Source: Bimastos eiseni
Lineage: Eukaryota; Annelida; Clitellata; Crassiclitellata; Lumbricidae
Reading direction: 5' to 3'
DNA length: 64,000 bases
Assembly: GCA_959347315.1 (NCBI GenBank)
Contig: OY365808.1
Location: 4,207,705 to 4,271,704, forward strand
Positions 22,031 through 34,556 of the stretch are shown here, in pieces. The notes under the pieces were generated by a model that was not told where the DNA came from, made no database searches, and was given only the letters and a program-made list of their open reading frames with translations. The number at the start of each line of letters is the position of its first letter. Within the stretch, counting starts at the first letter, position 1. The position numbers were made by a program, and so were the translations under genes.

Positions 22031-22931
22031 TGAACTCGCGGATGAGTTACATAAGCCTGTAGTAAGACGTTTTAGGAAGAGGAAGGTGTATGTTGGTGGT
22101 ATAGATGAAATATGGGCTGCTGATTTAGTCGATATGCAGACTTTTGCTAAAGATAACGATGGTGTGAAATACTTACAAACCGTAATAGATGAGTTTTCCA
22201 AGTGCAGTTGGATTTTACCATTAAATGATAAGAGTGGAAAATCTACGGCTAGTGGCCTCGTGAAAATATTCGAGAAGGGTAGAAGACCTGGCAAGGTTTG
22301 GGTGGATAAAGGTAAAGAATTTTATAATAAAGACGTTAAGAAATTAGTCGAGTTGTATTCTACGGAGAACAAAGAAAAGTGTGCGTTGTTGAGCGTTGGA
22401 ATAGAACAATGCGTGAAAAAATGTTTAAGCATTTTACAGCTAATTCAACTAGACGATATATCGATGCGTTGGATGAAATGGTTAGTAATTATAATGAAAC
22501 TAGGCATTCTTCCATTAAAATGACACCCTCTAAAGCTAGTTTGAAAATGAATGAAAAGGTAGTTTGGATGAACTTATACGGCGATGAGATCTCGGAACCT
22601 ATTATACCCAGGTTTTCGATAGGTGATAAAGTTAGAATAACGAAGAAGAAGAACATCTTTGAAAAAAGGTTTTACACCGAGATGGACGGAAGAGATCTTC
22701 ACAATTTCAAAGATTCAATACAAGGATCCACCAACTTATAAGATCACTGATTATAATGGTGATGAAATACAGGGCTCATTTTACGAACAGGAGCTACAGA
22801 AGACTACTCAAGAAATATTTAGAATAGAAAAAGTTATCAGGAAACGGGGAAACAAGTCGCTGGTGAAATGGTTGGATCATCCTGAGTCATTTAATTCCTG
22901 GGTTGATAATGAAGACTTGGTGGTCACGTGA
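22020..22931 (+). pseudogene. Polinton integrase (DDE core plus chromodomain), frameshifted
   Basis: Retroviral-type integrase that joins element ends to target DNA. The rve core begins near 22086 (GGIDEIWAADLVDMQ, first Asp at about 22122-22133). The second catalytic Asp lies in WVDKGKEFYN (about 22300-22330), and the Glu lies in VERWNRTMREKMF (about 22384-22420), which is read only after a +1 change near 22376. A further frameshift lies near 22660. The last frame (22659-22931) contains an SH3-like region and a C-terminal chromodomain (FRIEKVIRKRGNKSLVKW...SFNSWVDNEDL). The N-terminal HHCC zinc-binding domain is absent. Stop TGA 22929-22931 lies at the start of the right terminal repeat. Confidence 0.93.
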
Positions 22932-23220
22932 TGACTAATCATCGAAACTATTGGAAGTTTCCGTGACTTTTGACCTATTGGCGGACGTTTTGAGCAGGGG
23001 CTTTGTGCATGAATTGTGGCTGATCATCGAAACTATTGGAAATTTCCTGGCGTTTTTCTTAGTCTGTTGGTTGATGTTTGACCTGGGTGTTTTGGTTTGT
23101 GTAGGAATTGGTTATTTTTAACCTGGTTATAGGTTAAAAATACGTTTTGTAACCTATTAGGTGGGTGATTTTGACCTACGTTATGGTCAATTGTCCCAGA
23201 TAGCGCGTTTTATACCTACT
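22932..23220. repeat. Polinton right terminal inverted repeat
   Basis: Reverse complement of the left repeat. It ends CGCGTTTTATACCTACT at 23220 and is followed directly by the CACCTA duplication. Confidence 0.95.
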
Positions 23221-23226
23221 CACCTA
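23221..23226. repeat. Target-site duplication of the Polinton, right copy
   Basis: CACCTA, identical to 17896-17901. The bases beyond it (to about 23247) continue the LINE reading frame on the minus strand, so the target was inside the LINE. Confidence 0.95.
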
Positions 23227-23247
23227 GATTGCGAACAGAGGGAACTT

Positions 23248-24600
23248 CATATACATATATGCATGCATACATACATACATACACAAATACATACTTGCCT
23301 ACATGTATGTGGGACTAAGATTCGGGTATTCATCAGACGTTTCAAGGCCCGTCATCAGACCACTCGACTGTCACTCCTCCTCCCACCTCGTCCCTTAAGG
23401 GCTACTTGGAAGCTCATCTCCCCTTTGCACAGTCTTCACCCTCAAGGGCTCAGACGTCTTCTCGTTTTCCCTCTGGGAGAATACGACCAATTGACTGTCC
23501 GTCTGACGTCACATCTGTCACGATTGCCATGGTAACTAGATTGATTACGTCGACGCCCTTTCTTCAACTGCTGCAAAAAGAACGGGAACAAATCTTATGT
23601 AAGTATGAAGGCGGTCTTTCATGTATTCTGCCAGTAGCAAGCAAACGACCATAACTAAGCAAGGGAAAAGCAGAATTCAAGTTAAAGGCCGTGAATGAAT
23701 GCTGAGGAGTTCATGTGAGCCGAGGTTGAGAAAACGAAGTGGTTAGCATTTCATAGCCACGGAAATGGGAAAATACTTTGTTGCCGTTATCATGCAAAGA
23801 ACCGTTAGGCCCTACATAGGATACTATATTTTTAATTGGCGATTCAAACTCATTCATTACAAGTTCGCAATGCCTACATGTGATAATGGCGATTTTACGC
23901 TAGTTGCATAAACGATGGTACATAACTATAATATATTATTAACAAAATTGGGAGACTCATATAAAGCGTCATCCAATTAAAAGGTGTGTAAGTACTAAGC
24001 GTTATTAGGCCCCTATTTATCTATTTTATTCAAAGACATAATTATTATCTCGGTATCAAAGACCGCAGAATTAGGTAGGAAAATTGTTGAAAAAAGTTCT
24101 CATCGTTTGTGTGGCCTAATGCAGCAGCAAGGACCAATACGAAACTGAACCATATGCACAGTACTGGAAAGTCCCTACGTAGGCCTAATGCCCCGTGACT
24201 AGTTTTTGACGATAATCTGGAAAAGACATTATCACGTCTTTTTGACATAACAAGCTGATTCATCAACTTTTGATTATGCAATACAATGCAACTGAAATTT
24301 GATAGGGCCCTTCTTCCAACAGTTTTTGCTCAGTGCACACACCTCGGCGACGCAACTGCAGTTTTAATGCAGAGCAAATATGTGCGAAGGACTTGCTCAA
24401 GTTCCCAACACAGTGACTGACGCCTCGGACGAGGGTCAAACCCGCTCACTCAGCGCACACTGAGCGTTACGGGTCGACCGTTGCAAACCAATCGGTCATG
24501 AAGAATATTGACGAATAACTATGTCAGCAAAGCAAATAAATACCTTTTGATGTTTTAGACATAATATTTTCAAAACAGTAGCAAAACTTAAATGTGGGCA
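23248..24600. other. Gene-free stretch
   Basis: A short (CATA)n tract (23250-23300) is followed by unique sequence. Two overlapping frames (23161-23535 and 23406-23654, +) read as Arg/Leu/Pro-rich without a known domain. Nothing else is recognised. Confidence 0.5.
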
Positions 24601-24965
24601 ACATCTGTTGTATCTTGTATTGTATTTAAGCATTTATAGAGCGCCTCTAACAGGATGAACCGTTCAGAAGTGCTGCCAGTGGGCAAGTCCACGAGAAAAG
24701 AAGTAGGTTTTGAGAAGAGAAAACGCGGATTAGAGACTGCCAGACAGAATTTTAGAGCGAAAAGATGGAGAAATCGCATTTCACGGAGAGGTACCAATTG
24801 AACCAAAGAATTGACACTGAGCCGTACTTGTTCTTTTTCAAGGAACGAAGAGATCAAATCTAATGAACGAGCGAAGTGGACGGAGGGAGGAAGCTGAATG
24901 AGGCCGAAGTATAGCGGATAGTCATCTGCATTTGAAAGTAAAACGTGTACACGGAAATTTGACAA
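24601..24965 (-). pseudogene. LINE 3' end fragment
   Basis: Minus strand: an RSLDLISSFLEKEQVRLSVNSLV block, then a WNAISPSF-like position, then LKTYFFSRGL-type residues and the tail at 24605-24650 (GCGCTCTATAAATGC type). This is the usual C-terminal end of the same LINE family as 17233. Frameshifted and truncated. Confidence 0.75.
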
Positions 24966-26309
24966 GTATTATAGATTCTTTGATGCATCCGAAAGAATCG
25001 AAATTCTCAATCAGTAAACACACACATACACACACAAAAACACAAACACAGAGACACACACACACTCACCTACTTGCATACTCACGCTCCCGTATTCGCA
25101 CACATACTTTCTCACGCCACACACATACACTCACCCGCACGGCACACGCGCCTTAGACCAATATACCTCCCATACAAACCTAGATATCTCCAAATCGATA
25201 GCTAGTTGTTATTGTTTACAAAGGAAGATGACGAACATAATTATGGTCACAGTTTCCATTTTCATCAGTTATTGCCGACGACGTTGAAACATTGATGGAC
25301 CAAGACAGGTTTGGCGTCAAAGCCGGGATTATGAAGAAGAAGGATACGGTTGATTGGATTGATACTTCGGCTTAGCTTAGAATTAGGCAACCGTTCGCTT
25401 CGCTGACTTCTATAAATAATGGGTCTGAGGCTCAGCTTTCGGTCGTTGGTCCCAGGTTTAAGAAAAGAAACCACTCGTCAGACGTTTACCATCGAAAATA
25501 GTTGACTGTGCCGCGAATGAAGAAAACGTCTTCTCAGAAATAGCACTAATTCATTCGTTCATTAAAAAACTTGCGCAATGCCCCCCCCCCCCTTCAAGAT
25601 TTCTACTCAGGCCGAGATAATAAATGAACTGAAGCTCTGTGTGTTAGGCCTAATTACGTGTTCAGGTGGATCATCGGCCTATAAACAATATTTGTCTATA
25701 AACACGTATTTGAGTGCAAAATTTATGAATAAAATGTAATATACGTGAATATATAAATAAATTAACCATAATAATACTGATACAAAAGGTTCATTGTGAA
25801 CGGTTGGTCCGTTAAAATCGTGTTGTCAGATTGTCTGATACTATCGATGATTGATCGCAACGTATAACACTGTATTCGTCGCCTACAGGAAACTAAAGCA
25901 TGCTCCTTGAAAGAATTCGCCTTAAATGCGATTTCTTCTTATCTAATCTGCCAGAACGATTGGTCAAAGTCCCGCCATGTGCTTCCATTCGGATGTGACT
26001 TCGAAAAGGAATTGGTGGATTATCACCGACTTCATCGATATGGAATAATTTGCTATTGCGTGAAATGAAAAAGAAATTGTTCGTACATATGGTCTATGGA
26101 CTGCTCCGAGAAGACGCCTTATAATGTAAGTTGAAGAGCTTTCCCAGACGCAGCTATGGACTTAAGTGTTAATCATTCACTCTTTTAACCCCGTTCATTC
26201 CCTTTGCCGTACCATCCTCCCACCTATTAGGTATGGCAAGTGTACTCCTAATATGGTTAAATTGGCAAGGCGTGCATGCAGTTTAGGCAGAACTCTCGAA
26301 CCAGATTTC
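24966..26309. other. Gene-free stretch with (CA)n tract
   Basis: The interval 25015-25150 is a degenerate CACA/CACT microsatellite. A C10-type run lies at 25580-25592, followed by a CTTCAAGATTTCTACTCAG word that recurs at 38723, suggesting two LINE-tail fragments. No gene. Confidence 0.5.
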
Positions 26310-26405
26310 TGCCCACAGATTTGAACCCCCGAAATTTCGCTTGACATTTCAATATCATTCGCTGACCACTGCATTACAGAGCAACCCGTAGGCCTACATG
26401 TATAT
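26310..26405 (-). repeat. Possible tRNA-derived SINE head
   Basis: On the minus strand a GTAATGCAGTGGTCAGCG segment (A-box-like) is followed about 35 bases later by GGGGGTTCAAATCTGTGG (B-box-like). Spacing fits a tRNA-type internal promoter, but the stems do not pair well, so a degenerate SINE rather than a tRNA gene is the better reading. Confidence 0.4.
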
Positions 26406-26662
26406 GGGCATGTGGAAAACTCTGGGAAGGTTTCGGTGAGCGTATGAGAACACTGTCGTTGGTAGTTTCTGCTCAAAGACACTGCATTGCTATTATTAAT
26501 GGACTCAGGATTTGCGACGCTCTCATCTAAATATACAGGCTTGAGAATGATACCACAGTGAAAGGCTTTATCATAAATAAGCGGGTTGATAGTAGTGGGA
26601 GAAGACGTGAATATTATTTTGGAAGCTCCTTTACCTCATCTGTCTCTCTGTCTCTGTCTCTG

Positions 26663-26882
26663 TTGATGAACGAGTGTTGAAGGTTTGCCTGGAAAATCCG
26701 ACAGTTTATTCCATTCAAATGCGTGGTTAACATAATTATTTTCTAAATGATCCTGTTACGGCAAATGCAGCTAAAGAAGAAGGTCGTAGTTCGCATTTTG
26801 ATCGAAGAGATGAGCAGGGTGTTAACTGCATGATACCCGTACGAAATACATGTAATATCTCTCGGCTAGAGCAGAGCGCTAT
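26663..26882 (+). repeat. Dispersed repeat, copy A
   Basis: About 220 bp (GTGTTGAAGGTTTGCCTGGA ... AGAGCAGAGCGCTA) that recurs in the same orientation at 32303-32513 with small indels and roughly 80% identity by eye. No coding capacity. The family is not recognised. Confidence 0.8.
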
Positions 26883-26883
26883 C

Positions 26884-26901
26884 TGTCTCTGTCTCTGTCG
26901 C

Positions 26902-26932
<31 letters not shown>

Positions 26933-29569
26933 GTCAATCTGGACGTTTTTTGGATCTTCGTTCACACTTTCCATCCACGTCGTTCAGTGTCTGACATTCC
27001 CTCTACGTGATTGGCAGACTACTCTTGTTCATCCTTGTTTCATTTCCAAACCAGATCGGTCTTCCTTCTCAAATCTTGTCTAGCAGCGTCCCATCATGAC
27101 ACAACTCCTTCCGCGTCACCTCATTACGAGTCCTGTCTCGTCTCGTTTTACCCAGTACTCAGTCCAACCAACTCATTTCCGCCACTAATAAGCTCATTCT
27201 GTCCTCCTTCCGTTCGCACCAACATTCGGACTCAAACAGATATCGATCCCCATCAGAATCTGAATCTATACGACGCAAATTGCTGACTTAAGTCACGCAT
27301 TTCTACGACAACATACACTTTACAGAACGTCGATCTGTCTAATTTATTGCTTATGCTAATTAACCATCAGAGTAAGACAACCTGACTTGCACACACAACC
27401 TCCTTTCAGCAAACACTTAAAGACCATTTTTTTCGATAGTGGTTTCATCGTATCAGATCGTGAGACCCTCCGATGCATCTCGTTATCGTTATCGCAATCA
27501 CCAAACTGAGGGCACAGGTTTATTGACAAGTGCTGCGTCATATCAAATGGGTTGTCAAAACTGGTAGTCCGAGCAAGGGCAGGGTTCGATTTCCAGAGGG
27601 TCAGGTAAAGCAGAGAGGCTGTTAAATTAAAGGGTGCCGCTTTGAAGTAGCGCAGACGTGGAAGTAGTGTCTCTTCAGGTATTTTTGCGTTTACAATTAT
27701 AATCGTAAGTAGTGAATTCTGGATCGTGTCTAAACATTCTCCAGAACTGCATAGACCAGAGGAGAGAGTGACATCGCCTGGACGCGATCTGAACTCACGA
27801 TTATTTCGGTGGTCCACTCGCTCCTAACGTGAATAATTATCGCGACAGTCGCCGACTGAATAGAAACTTTCGATGGTAGCCATCAATTTCCAGATCCTGT
27901 TAAACATCCCGGCATCCATCGGACACGCGCGTGATGCATTCGTCCTTTGGTCGGTCGGTCGGTCGGACGGATATGGGACCCAATCCTGGTCGAATAAGGA
28001 GCCGGGTCTGGGGTGATGGATGAATGGGCGGATGGAAATGCGGAAATCGGGTGAATGACGGGGATCGGGTGATGAAATGTGGCCATGTAGAGATGATGAT
28101 GCCTGGCCACGTCCGGCGTGAGTTGAATAATGGCGAATTTCAAGGGTGAAACACTTGGCAGATAATTATGAGGAATGAGACCGGGGTGAATGATTTGCTC
28201 CCTGGTCATAGATCTCTGTCGTCTTGCGCTGCTTGTTTGGGTGCTGCTATGTATGCCTGCATCCGTTACTTTGTAGTTGTGTCTATGTGTGTGCATGTCT
28301 GTGTGTGTCCTGTGTCTATGTCTGTCCTGTGTTTGTCTCGATCTGTATCTTTGTTTGTGTCTCCGTCTGTCTCTGTCTCACTGCTCTGTCTGCGAATCGC
28401 CGGTTCTGTCTCCCTGTCATTGCCTGTGTTGTTTTTTCTATCGCCATAAAAATTAGGTGTTTGCCTATGTCCTTGTCCATGTCTGGCTACCTTTCTCTCT
28501 GTCTTTATCCTATCTAATTATCTGACCTGTCAGTGTGTCTTGTCTGTCTTTTTGTCTCTCCGTCTGTGTACCTGTCTGTCTCTGAAGTCTCCGCTAAGTT
28601 TCCGCTTAGACTGCAATGCTTTCAGATCTGACTGCAGCGCATACTATTAAAATGTTCAGAGTAATATTTTCGCTGCAATGACCTTCGGCGTCAGATTTTA
28701 TTCTGGGTTGCTCTAGGTCATGTAAACCTCTGTGCATCGCTTCCCAAAATAAACTTTTGAGAGCAACTCAGCAGATACTTTAGAGTACGAGTACAGCGAT
28801 ATCTTTAACCATTCCGCTTCAACAATAAAGATGTGAGAGGTCTTTCGACAATAGAAAAAGGCCATCCTGGCCATCCAACCAGTCGAAGTTCTATCTATGC
28901 TGACATACGTATTTAAACCTCATTAGACTTCAAGTAAATGGTATCGAAGTGATCAGATATAAAGACATATTCGTAGCAGTGACTGCAGTAGTTTTTCCTA
29001 TTTATAAGGCCACGAGTCTATCGTTAAATCTAGTCTCGTGTTCAATGGATAGATGCATTCGCAATAACACAGGTCTGCTATACGTAGGCCCACAGTGAGA
29101 AAGGGCATACGTGTATCGCACTCTTTGTAATTCATATACCATAAACAGTGCCGTTGTTTCGCCTGGTGGCAAAAATGCTTATCAGTTAAATGTTGTTTCA
29201 ACTGTAACTGGTAGTTCTACTGTAATCGCAATTTTATCTTTATATAGCCCCATTAGAGAGAAAACATTCATCAACGACACTCCCTGTATTGTAATAAGGT
29301 GTATTATATTATAATCATCGTATTTTGTTTAAATTAAGTAAGTGTTGGAAAAGTTGCTTTTCACATATATACTTGTCCCACTAATAGCGTCTTCTGATAA
29401 CCTGTTGTGAGGCGTTGCACAATTTAATATCCAACTACAATATTATTTCGTTAGTTTAGCTACTGTCAGCCCAACGCATAATTTATTAGGACTCTCTGGC
29501 GAATCAACCTGCAACACTGACCCAGTGACCCTGCTTGCAAGCAGTTAGAAACCCTTTTTCTAATCCTCA
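26884..29569. other. Gene-free stretch with TCTG tracts
   Basis: The intervals 26885-26935 and 28260-28600 are TCTG/TGTC tracts. A 153-codon minus frame (27817-27356) lacks any domain. On its plus strand, 27560-27600 contains GGGTTCGATTTCC, a B-box-like word without a convincing A box. The interval 27950-28100 is GGTC/GGAT-rich. No gene recognised. Confidence 0.5.
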
Positions 29570-29900
29570 AGGCTCAACGGGATCTTGTCCCGAACTATCT
29601 GGTTGGCGTAATAGTTCGGCCTAATTCAGTTTTGTCCTAGCGTAAACTTCGCTCGTTAAAGAGACTTGACCTCTTGGTTCCTCATGCTAGACCAGCTGTG
29701 GCCCAGTCTCGATCCTTTGCTTCAGTTGGTCCCTCTCTCTGGAATACCCTTCCTCCTTCTGTTTGCTCAGAATTCTATCCGGCGGTCTCTCTCATTTCCT
29801 TTCGTTCTTCTCAAAGCCTGCGTCTCACGTACTGGCAGCGCATCTGAATGGTGTACTACACCCTGCCAGAGGCGCCTCATAAATGCTTAAATACAATATA
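29570..29900 (+). pseudogene. LINE 3' end fragment
   Basis: Plus strand: a LLVPHARPAVAQSRSFASVGPSLWNTLPPSV-like reading (29670-29765) carries the SLWNTLP motif typical of LINE polymerase C-termini. A frameshifted end and the tail AGAGGCGCCTCATAAATGC (29870-29888) follow. Upstream of 29660 the frame is broken by stops. Confidence 0.8.
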
Positions 29901-31564
29901 ATAGAATTGAGGAGAGCGCTTTATCCTTGACCAGACCACTAACATGAAAGGTTGTGGTATATGAATGTATCCGAATGTTACACGTAACAAGAGACAACTT
30001 ATTTATCGGCAGCGTCTGGAATAGCAGACAGGAACTTCCTCCAAAGTTCATGAACTCAAAGGTCATGAAGCACAATCTTCCTTCGTTGCCTTACAAGAGG
30101 AAAAAACGCCTGCGTTCAACAGTTCAATGAAGGGTAAAGTTGCTGTTCTATGTTCCATCAACCTGCACGACGAGATTGGTGGCAACCATCCTGGGAAGAA
30201 TTACTAATGATCCTGGACAGCAATGCATCTGAAGACGTTGTTGACACTGCAGATCAAATGCTCCTCATGTGAACTACAAAAAGAGTAACAAGACGTTGGC
30301 CTAAGGCAATTTTCCATGTAGCATGTTTGGCATCAGTAAACATACCGGATTTGTTATTCATGTCTTGCACTAAATAGACATTGGCAAGTCCAAGAAAAGC
30401 ACAGAAGCCGGCTCTCTCTACTACAACTAGGCCTATAGGCAAAGGGCTAATTGGACAAAATTCGTTGTTGAACAAGCTATGCTTATGTCATTGGGAAAAT
30501 AACGGGTTCGCTCTGACTACTGACAAAGGGAGAATATTAAACACCCGGACATTTCTTATGCTAAATGTGAGCAATGATCAGTTCAACAACATTTGCACCA
30601 GTTGTAAATAAACTGCGACAATACAAATACGCTATATGAAGTATGAACAATCTGACATTCGTATACTAATGATTTAATTAATAATTCTTGAAAAACTTAG
30701 TGGTTTCAAGAATAATATCCATGAATCAACGATACGTTTGAAATTTAAACTTAATTCTTATTTGTTCATCACCGAAGTGAATTTAAAACAGTCTTTATAA
30801 TTGGGGTCATTTTGACTACAGTGATGTTCATTGAAGGCAAAACTGTATGGTTATTCGATGGTTTATTAGCAAACTCTGCTACATCAATTGGATAATCTGT
30901 TTTAAAAGTAGAGAACTCATAGCTGCTTATTCCAAGAGTAGGCGATTATTTTGCTAATTGTACGTTGCGTTTATTTCGCGGAGTAAATCTAAAGCAATTG
31001 TGAGTGAATGACCGATGTTGTTTGTTTTTTCACAGGCATCGTCCTAGTGAAGGCCGGAATCCATACTTCATGCAGCATAAGCCGATCACTGTAATCACTC
31101 GGCTACCGCGCACAACAAATAGGCAATTGTTAGACAAAAGTCCCAACTCCATTGTGTGGATTCTGGACGAAAATCTTCCAATTCCAATTCTACATTTTTT
31201 AAGAAAATCGTCGAACTCCATTCGGGATTGTTTCCTATGCGATAGCGCAAGGAGAAAACACTGGAGAAACGACGATTTGAAAAGAGACGAACAAGATTTT
31301 GTGAAAAGAGTTATGTGGCTAGTCGGAACGTCCGAATAGAACGAGGGAACCAATGATAAACTGCGTATTCGATACGTACACGATGGCGGATGCAGTCGTT
31401 TCGGAGAGAGATAAACTGCGAGCTTATTCAACACCAGTTTATACAGGACACAGTCGGAATACTGATAAGGCGCAATATGAATGGGTCTGGAGCACATATT
31501 AAAACCACGTAAATGCCTCAGCTAGCATGAGGTTAGTTGCATCGATTTGACGGTAACTCTTGTT
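29901..31564. other. Gene-free stretch
   Basis: No recognised gene. A strong acceptor-like pyrimidine tract plus CAG at about 31020-31036 precedes a 100-codon open frame (to 31339, +) of unknown type; it could be a 3' exon, but nothing supports it beyond the splice-like signal. Confidence 0.4.
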
Positions 31565-31808
31565 GGGAGTGATGCTGGTGAAGATGATGATAATGATGAT
31601 GATGATGGCGAAAATGATGGCAGCGACGATTGTGAAGATGATAGTAACCATGATGATGATGATGGTGAAGATGATGACAGTGTCGATCGTGAAGATGATG
31701 ACAGCAATATTGATGACGGTGAAGATGATAGCAGTATCAAAATTGATGATGGTAAAAATGACGGCAGTGATGATGGCAATGACAAGGACGACGATGGTCA
31801 TCATCGTG

Positions 31809-31841
<33 letters not shown>

Positions 31842-31978
31842 GTCATCGTCATCGTCGTAGTCGTCATCGTCGTCATCATCATCACCATCATCATCATCGT
31901 CGACGTCGTCAGCATGATCGTCATCATTATCATAATAATAATAACAATCATCATCATCATCATCATCATCATCATTGG
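31565..31978. repeat. (GAT)n / (CAT)n trinucleotide tract
   Basis: The left half (to about 31795) is GAT/GAC-rich and the right half (31797-31975) is CAT/CGT-rich, so the two halves are partly inverted. All long frames here (up to 161 codons) are Asp-, His-, Met- or Ile-rich microsatellite artefacts. Confidence 0.9.
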
Positions 31979-32302
31979 CGCCACAGGGTAAACAAAGTGT
32001 CTCTGAAATAAGCAAGTAAATCAAAACCCGTGTCGTCCCCTAGCGACTAAATTGGAAATGAACTTCTCACTGAAATACTACGTCGAATATTGTTGACTCG
32101 TTCGGTATAAGCGAAAAAATTATATCTCCTAGTTACGAAGGTCCTAAAAGTGGACATCGGAATGTTCAATTATAATTATTATTAATTTTATTATCGTCAA
32201 TGTAAAACTTTTATTTAAAACGCATCTGAACAAAATGTATCCTGCACAAAAGTGCCTAGCAGAAAGGTCTGATCATAATAAATCTCGAACTGAAGGTCAA
32301 TT

Positions 32303-32513
32303 TTGATGAGCGAGTGTTGAAGGTTCGCCTGGAAATTCCGGCAGTTTATTTCCTTCAAACGCACTTTTGACATATTTTCAAAATGATTCTGTTACGACAA
32401 ATTCAGCTAAATAAGAAGGTCGTAGTTAGCATTTTGATTGAGGAGATGAGCAATGTGTTAACTGATACCCGTGCGAAATACATGTTATCTCTTGGATAGA
32501 GCAGAGCGCTACT
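32303..32513 (+). repeat. Dispersed repeat, copy B
   Basis: Second copy of the 26663-26882 repeat, same orientation. Differences include missing bases after TGTTAACTG and a shortened CATGTTATCTC region. Confidence 0.8.
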
Positions 32514-33100
32514 GAGTAGGTAGGCTTACCTTGAAGGGGCTCTGTACAAATATTCGATTACATATTCGAATTTCGCCTTACATTTCATTACAAGCGAGAG
32601 AAACATAATATGGGGAATTAGTGCGTACTCTGTATACAAGATTATAGATGTTTACCTTTATGTGGGCTTGGGAAGCCAGCGTAGTTCACAAAGTAAGGAG
32701 TGAAGTGATCACGAAGGGTGAAGTTATTGATAAGGTAAATACAGAAACATTCACATACACGAAGAGATACACGCCGACATCCATAAATACGTACACACAT
32801 AGGATGATACATTAACGCCGTAAAATATGCCCACTTGTTCATTACTTCTAAGAATTCATAATTAGGACGCCTCTCGGGAGACTTAGTCGAGACGCTCCCA
32901 GACACAGCTAACAAGTGTGAATTGAGGTACTTATGAAAACAGGCGAGTGTAACCGAGGCAACACTCGCAAATCGAATGGGCCCACACTAATGAGTTTAAA
33001 CGCTGTCTAGTATAAGCGGGACGTCATTGGCAAAAAGCCCCCCGCCCCTATGCCGATGAGCGAAGATCTCAATGAGCAGCGAATTATCATGGACACTTTA
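32514..33100. other. Gene-free stretch
   Basis: Nothing recognised. A 90-codon minus frame (32914-32642) has no known motif. Confidence 0.5.
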
Positions 33101-33107
33101 TTATTAA

Positions 33108-33167
33108 TGTAATAATAATAATAATAATTATTATTATTATCATTGTGATCATTATTATTATTACCAT

Positions 33168-33205
<38 letters not shown>

Positions 33206-33330
33206 TTATTATTATTATTATCATTATTACTAATATCATAATAATAATAAATATTATTATTATTATTATTATTATTATTATCATTATTATTACTATTAAT
33301 ATAATTGTTGTTGTTATTATTATTATCTTT

Positions 33331-33402
<72 letters not shown>
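33108..33402. repeat. (TTA/TAA)n trinucleotide tract
   Basis: Almost uninterrupted ATT/TAA triplets, with the left part partly in inverted phase. Reads as poly-Ile, poly-Asn or poly-Tyr depending on frame. Confidence 0.95.
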
Positions 33403-33760
33403 AAGCCTTTCTATTGCGCCAGTGTATAATGCCAAGTGCATCAATTGATGGTGAATCAAATCCACACAGCGATCAGGTCAATTCCAGGAAGTCAACCAGG
33501 CGTGACAAATCAGCAGATACCAGACAATTAGGTGTGGCAGAACAAAGCTGGCACTGGCTGACTAGTGCAGTCACCTAGTAGGAGATGCTTTGAGAAATAG
33601 GGAGCCAGTGAAGAGCATCATGCACGTAGGTAGAGACAGAAGTATATTTGGAAGGCGGACAATGTATGAGGTGAGTCGATGGAAGGAGAACCCGAATACG
33701 GCGTTCAACTGGACCAAGTGGCAGATCAAAAAGTATCGAACTGTAGTGATCAATTCTGAT
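33403..33760 (-). pseudogene. LINE fragment (reverse transcriptase C-terminal region)
   Basis: The minus strand reads LNAVFGFSF... and then a VHDALHWLPISQSI motif (about 33640-33590), the conserved LHWLP block of non-LTR polymerases, across a frame change. It runs directly into the (TTA)n tract, which may represent the element's own tail. Plus-strand frames here are shadows. Confidence 0.7.
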
Positions 33761-34510
33761 AATATTGACACAAGGGCCACAGTCACAACGTGAGAGACAA
33801 AGAGACAGCGAGATATGCACGGCGACACAAAGAGATAGAGAGATAGAAAGAAGGGGAGAGACAGATATATAGACAGAGTCAGAGCGAGAGAGAGCGTCTG
33901 CCACCCACTTGCCCTACTTCCAACTCCCTTGCTCTACCAAACCACAGCTTGAACCGTCAACTGCAATCTGAGTCACTTGTCCTAACGTGCCTCAGTACTT
34001 AACTTGCCACCAAAATGAAAACAGAGTCTCATCGCACAACACCTCAGCTGCCGACACCAACCTCTTTACTTTCAAAGGACGTAGGGCTTTGAACACGCCG
34101 CCACAATGAACCCAGTAATTATTTACGACCCTCGTCACTTAGGGGACCCCGCTCCCTATCAACGGCAAGTCTCGCAGTGGCAGCTTCACGCTGAGCTGCT
34201 CGCCAGAGGCCGCTATATATATTATTAAGGCCGAACCGTTTTCGTATTGGCTGCTGTAATATTAATGGCTTGGACGAGGTGTTACGCAAGACAATTTCAA
34301 TGCGTCGATTGTTCCTAATGAGAGCTGCATTTAAAATCAGATGAACCAGATCGAGTCGCGTTCGTTTGGTCTGATATGATTGCCGTTTCATGCGACTGCC
34401 TCCCCAATTCGATGGGACGGTGTTAGAAGACAATAAATTACGAAATGAATATAGGACTATAAATAAATAAGTATCGAGCTAAATAACGTTTCGGATAACT
34501 GCCACTGATC

Positions 34511-34512
<2 letters not shown>
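33761..34512. other. Gene-free stretch
   Basis: The interval 33790-33890 is a GAGACA/GAGAGA tract. A 104-codon minus frame (34433-34119) has an Ala/Arg-rich end of unknown type. No gene recognised. Confidence 0.45.

Positions 34513-34556
<44 letters not shown>

Larger units (their letters stand above)
17902..23220. mobile_element. Polinton/Maverick DNA transposon (adintovirus-like), internally deleted
   Basis: 5319 bp between perfect CACCTA duplications, with termini starting AG and inverted repeats of about 290 bp. Gene remnants in order: family-B DNA polymerase with N-terminal SAP-like segment (+), 5' piece of a structural-type gene (-), FtsK/HerA packaging ATPase (-), DUF5679 plus phospholipase A2-like protein (+), retroviral-type integrase with chromodomain (+). 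Complete family members are about 15-20 kb, so roughly two thirds are missing, including the polymerase catalytic half, most capsid genes and any recognisable protease. All remaining genes contain stops or frameshifts, so it is a dead or at best trans-mobilised copy. It is old enough to have decayed, but both ends and the target duplication are still clean. Confidence 0.94.

Noticed and set aside
27540..27620. tRNA gene on the plus strand (GGGTTCGATTTCC)
   Set aside because: Only a B-box-like word is present; no A box at the right distance and no cloverleaf pairing.
31499..32024. Asp-, His- or Met-rich proteins of 87-161 codons
   Set aside because: Trinucleotide GAT/CAT repeat readout on both strands.
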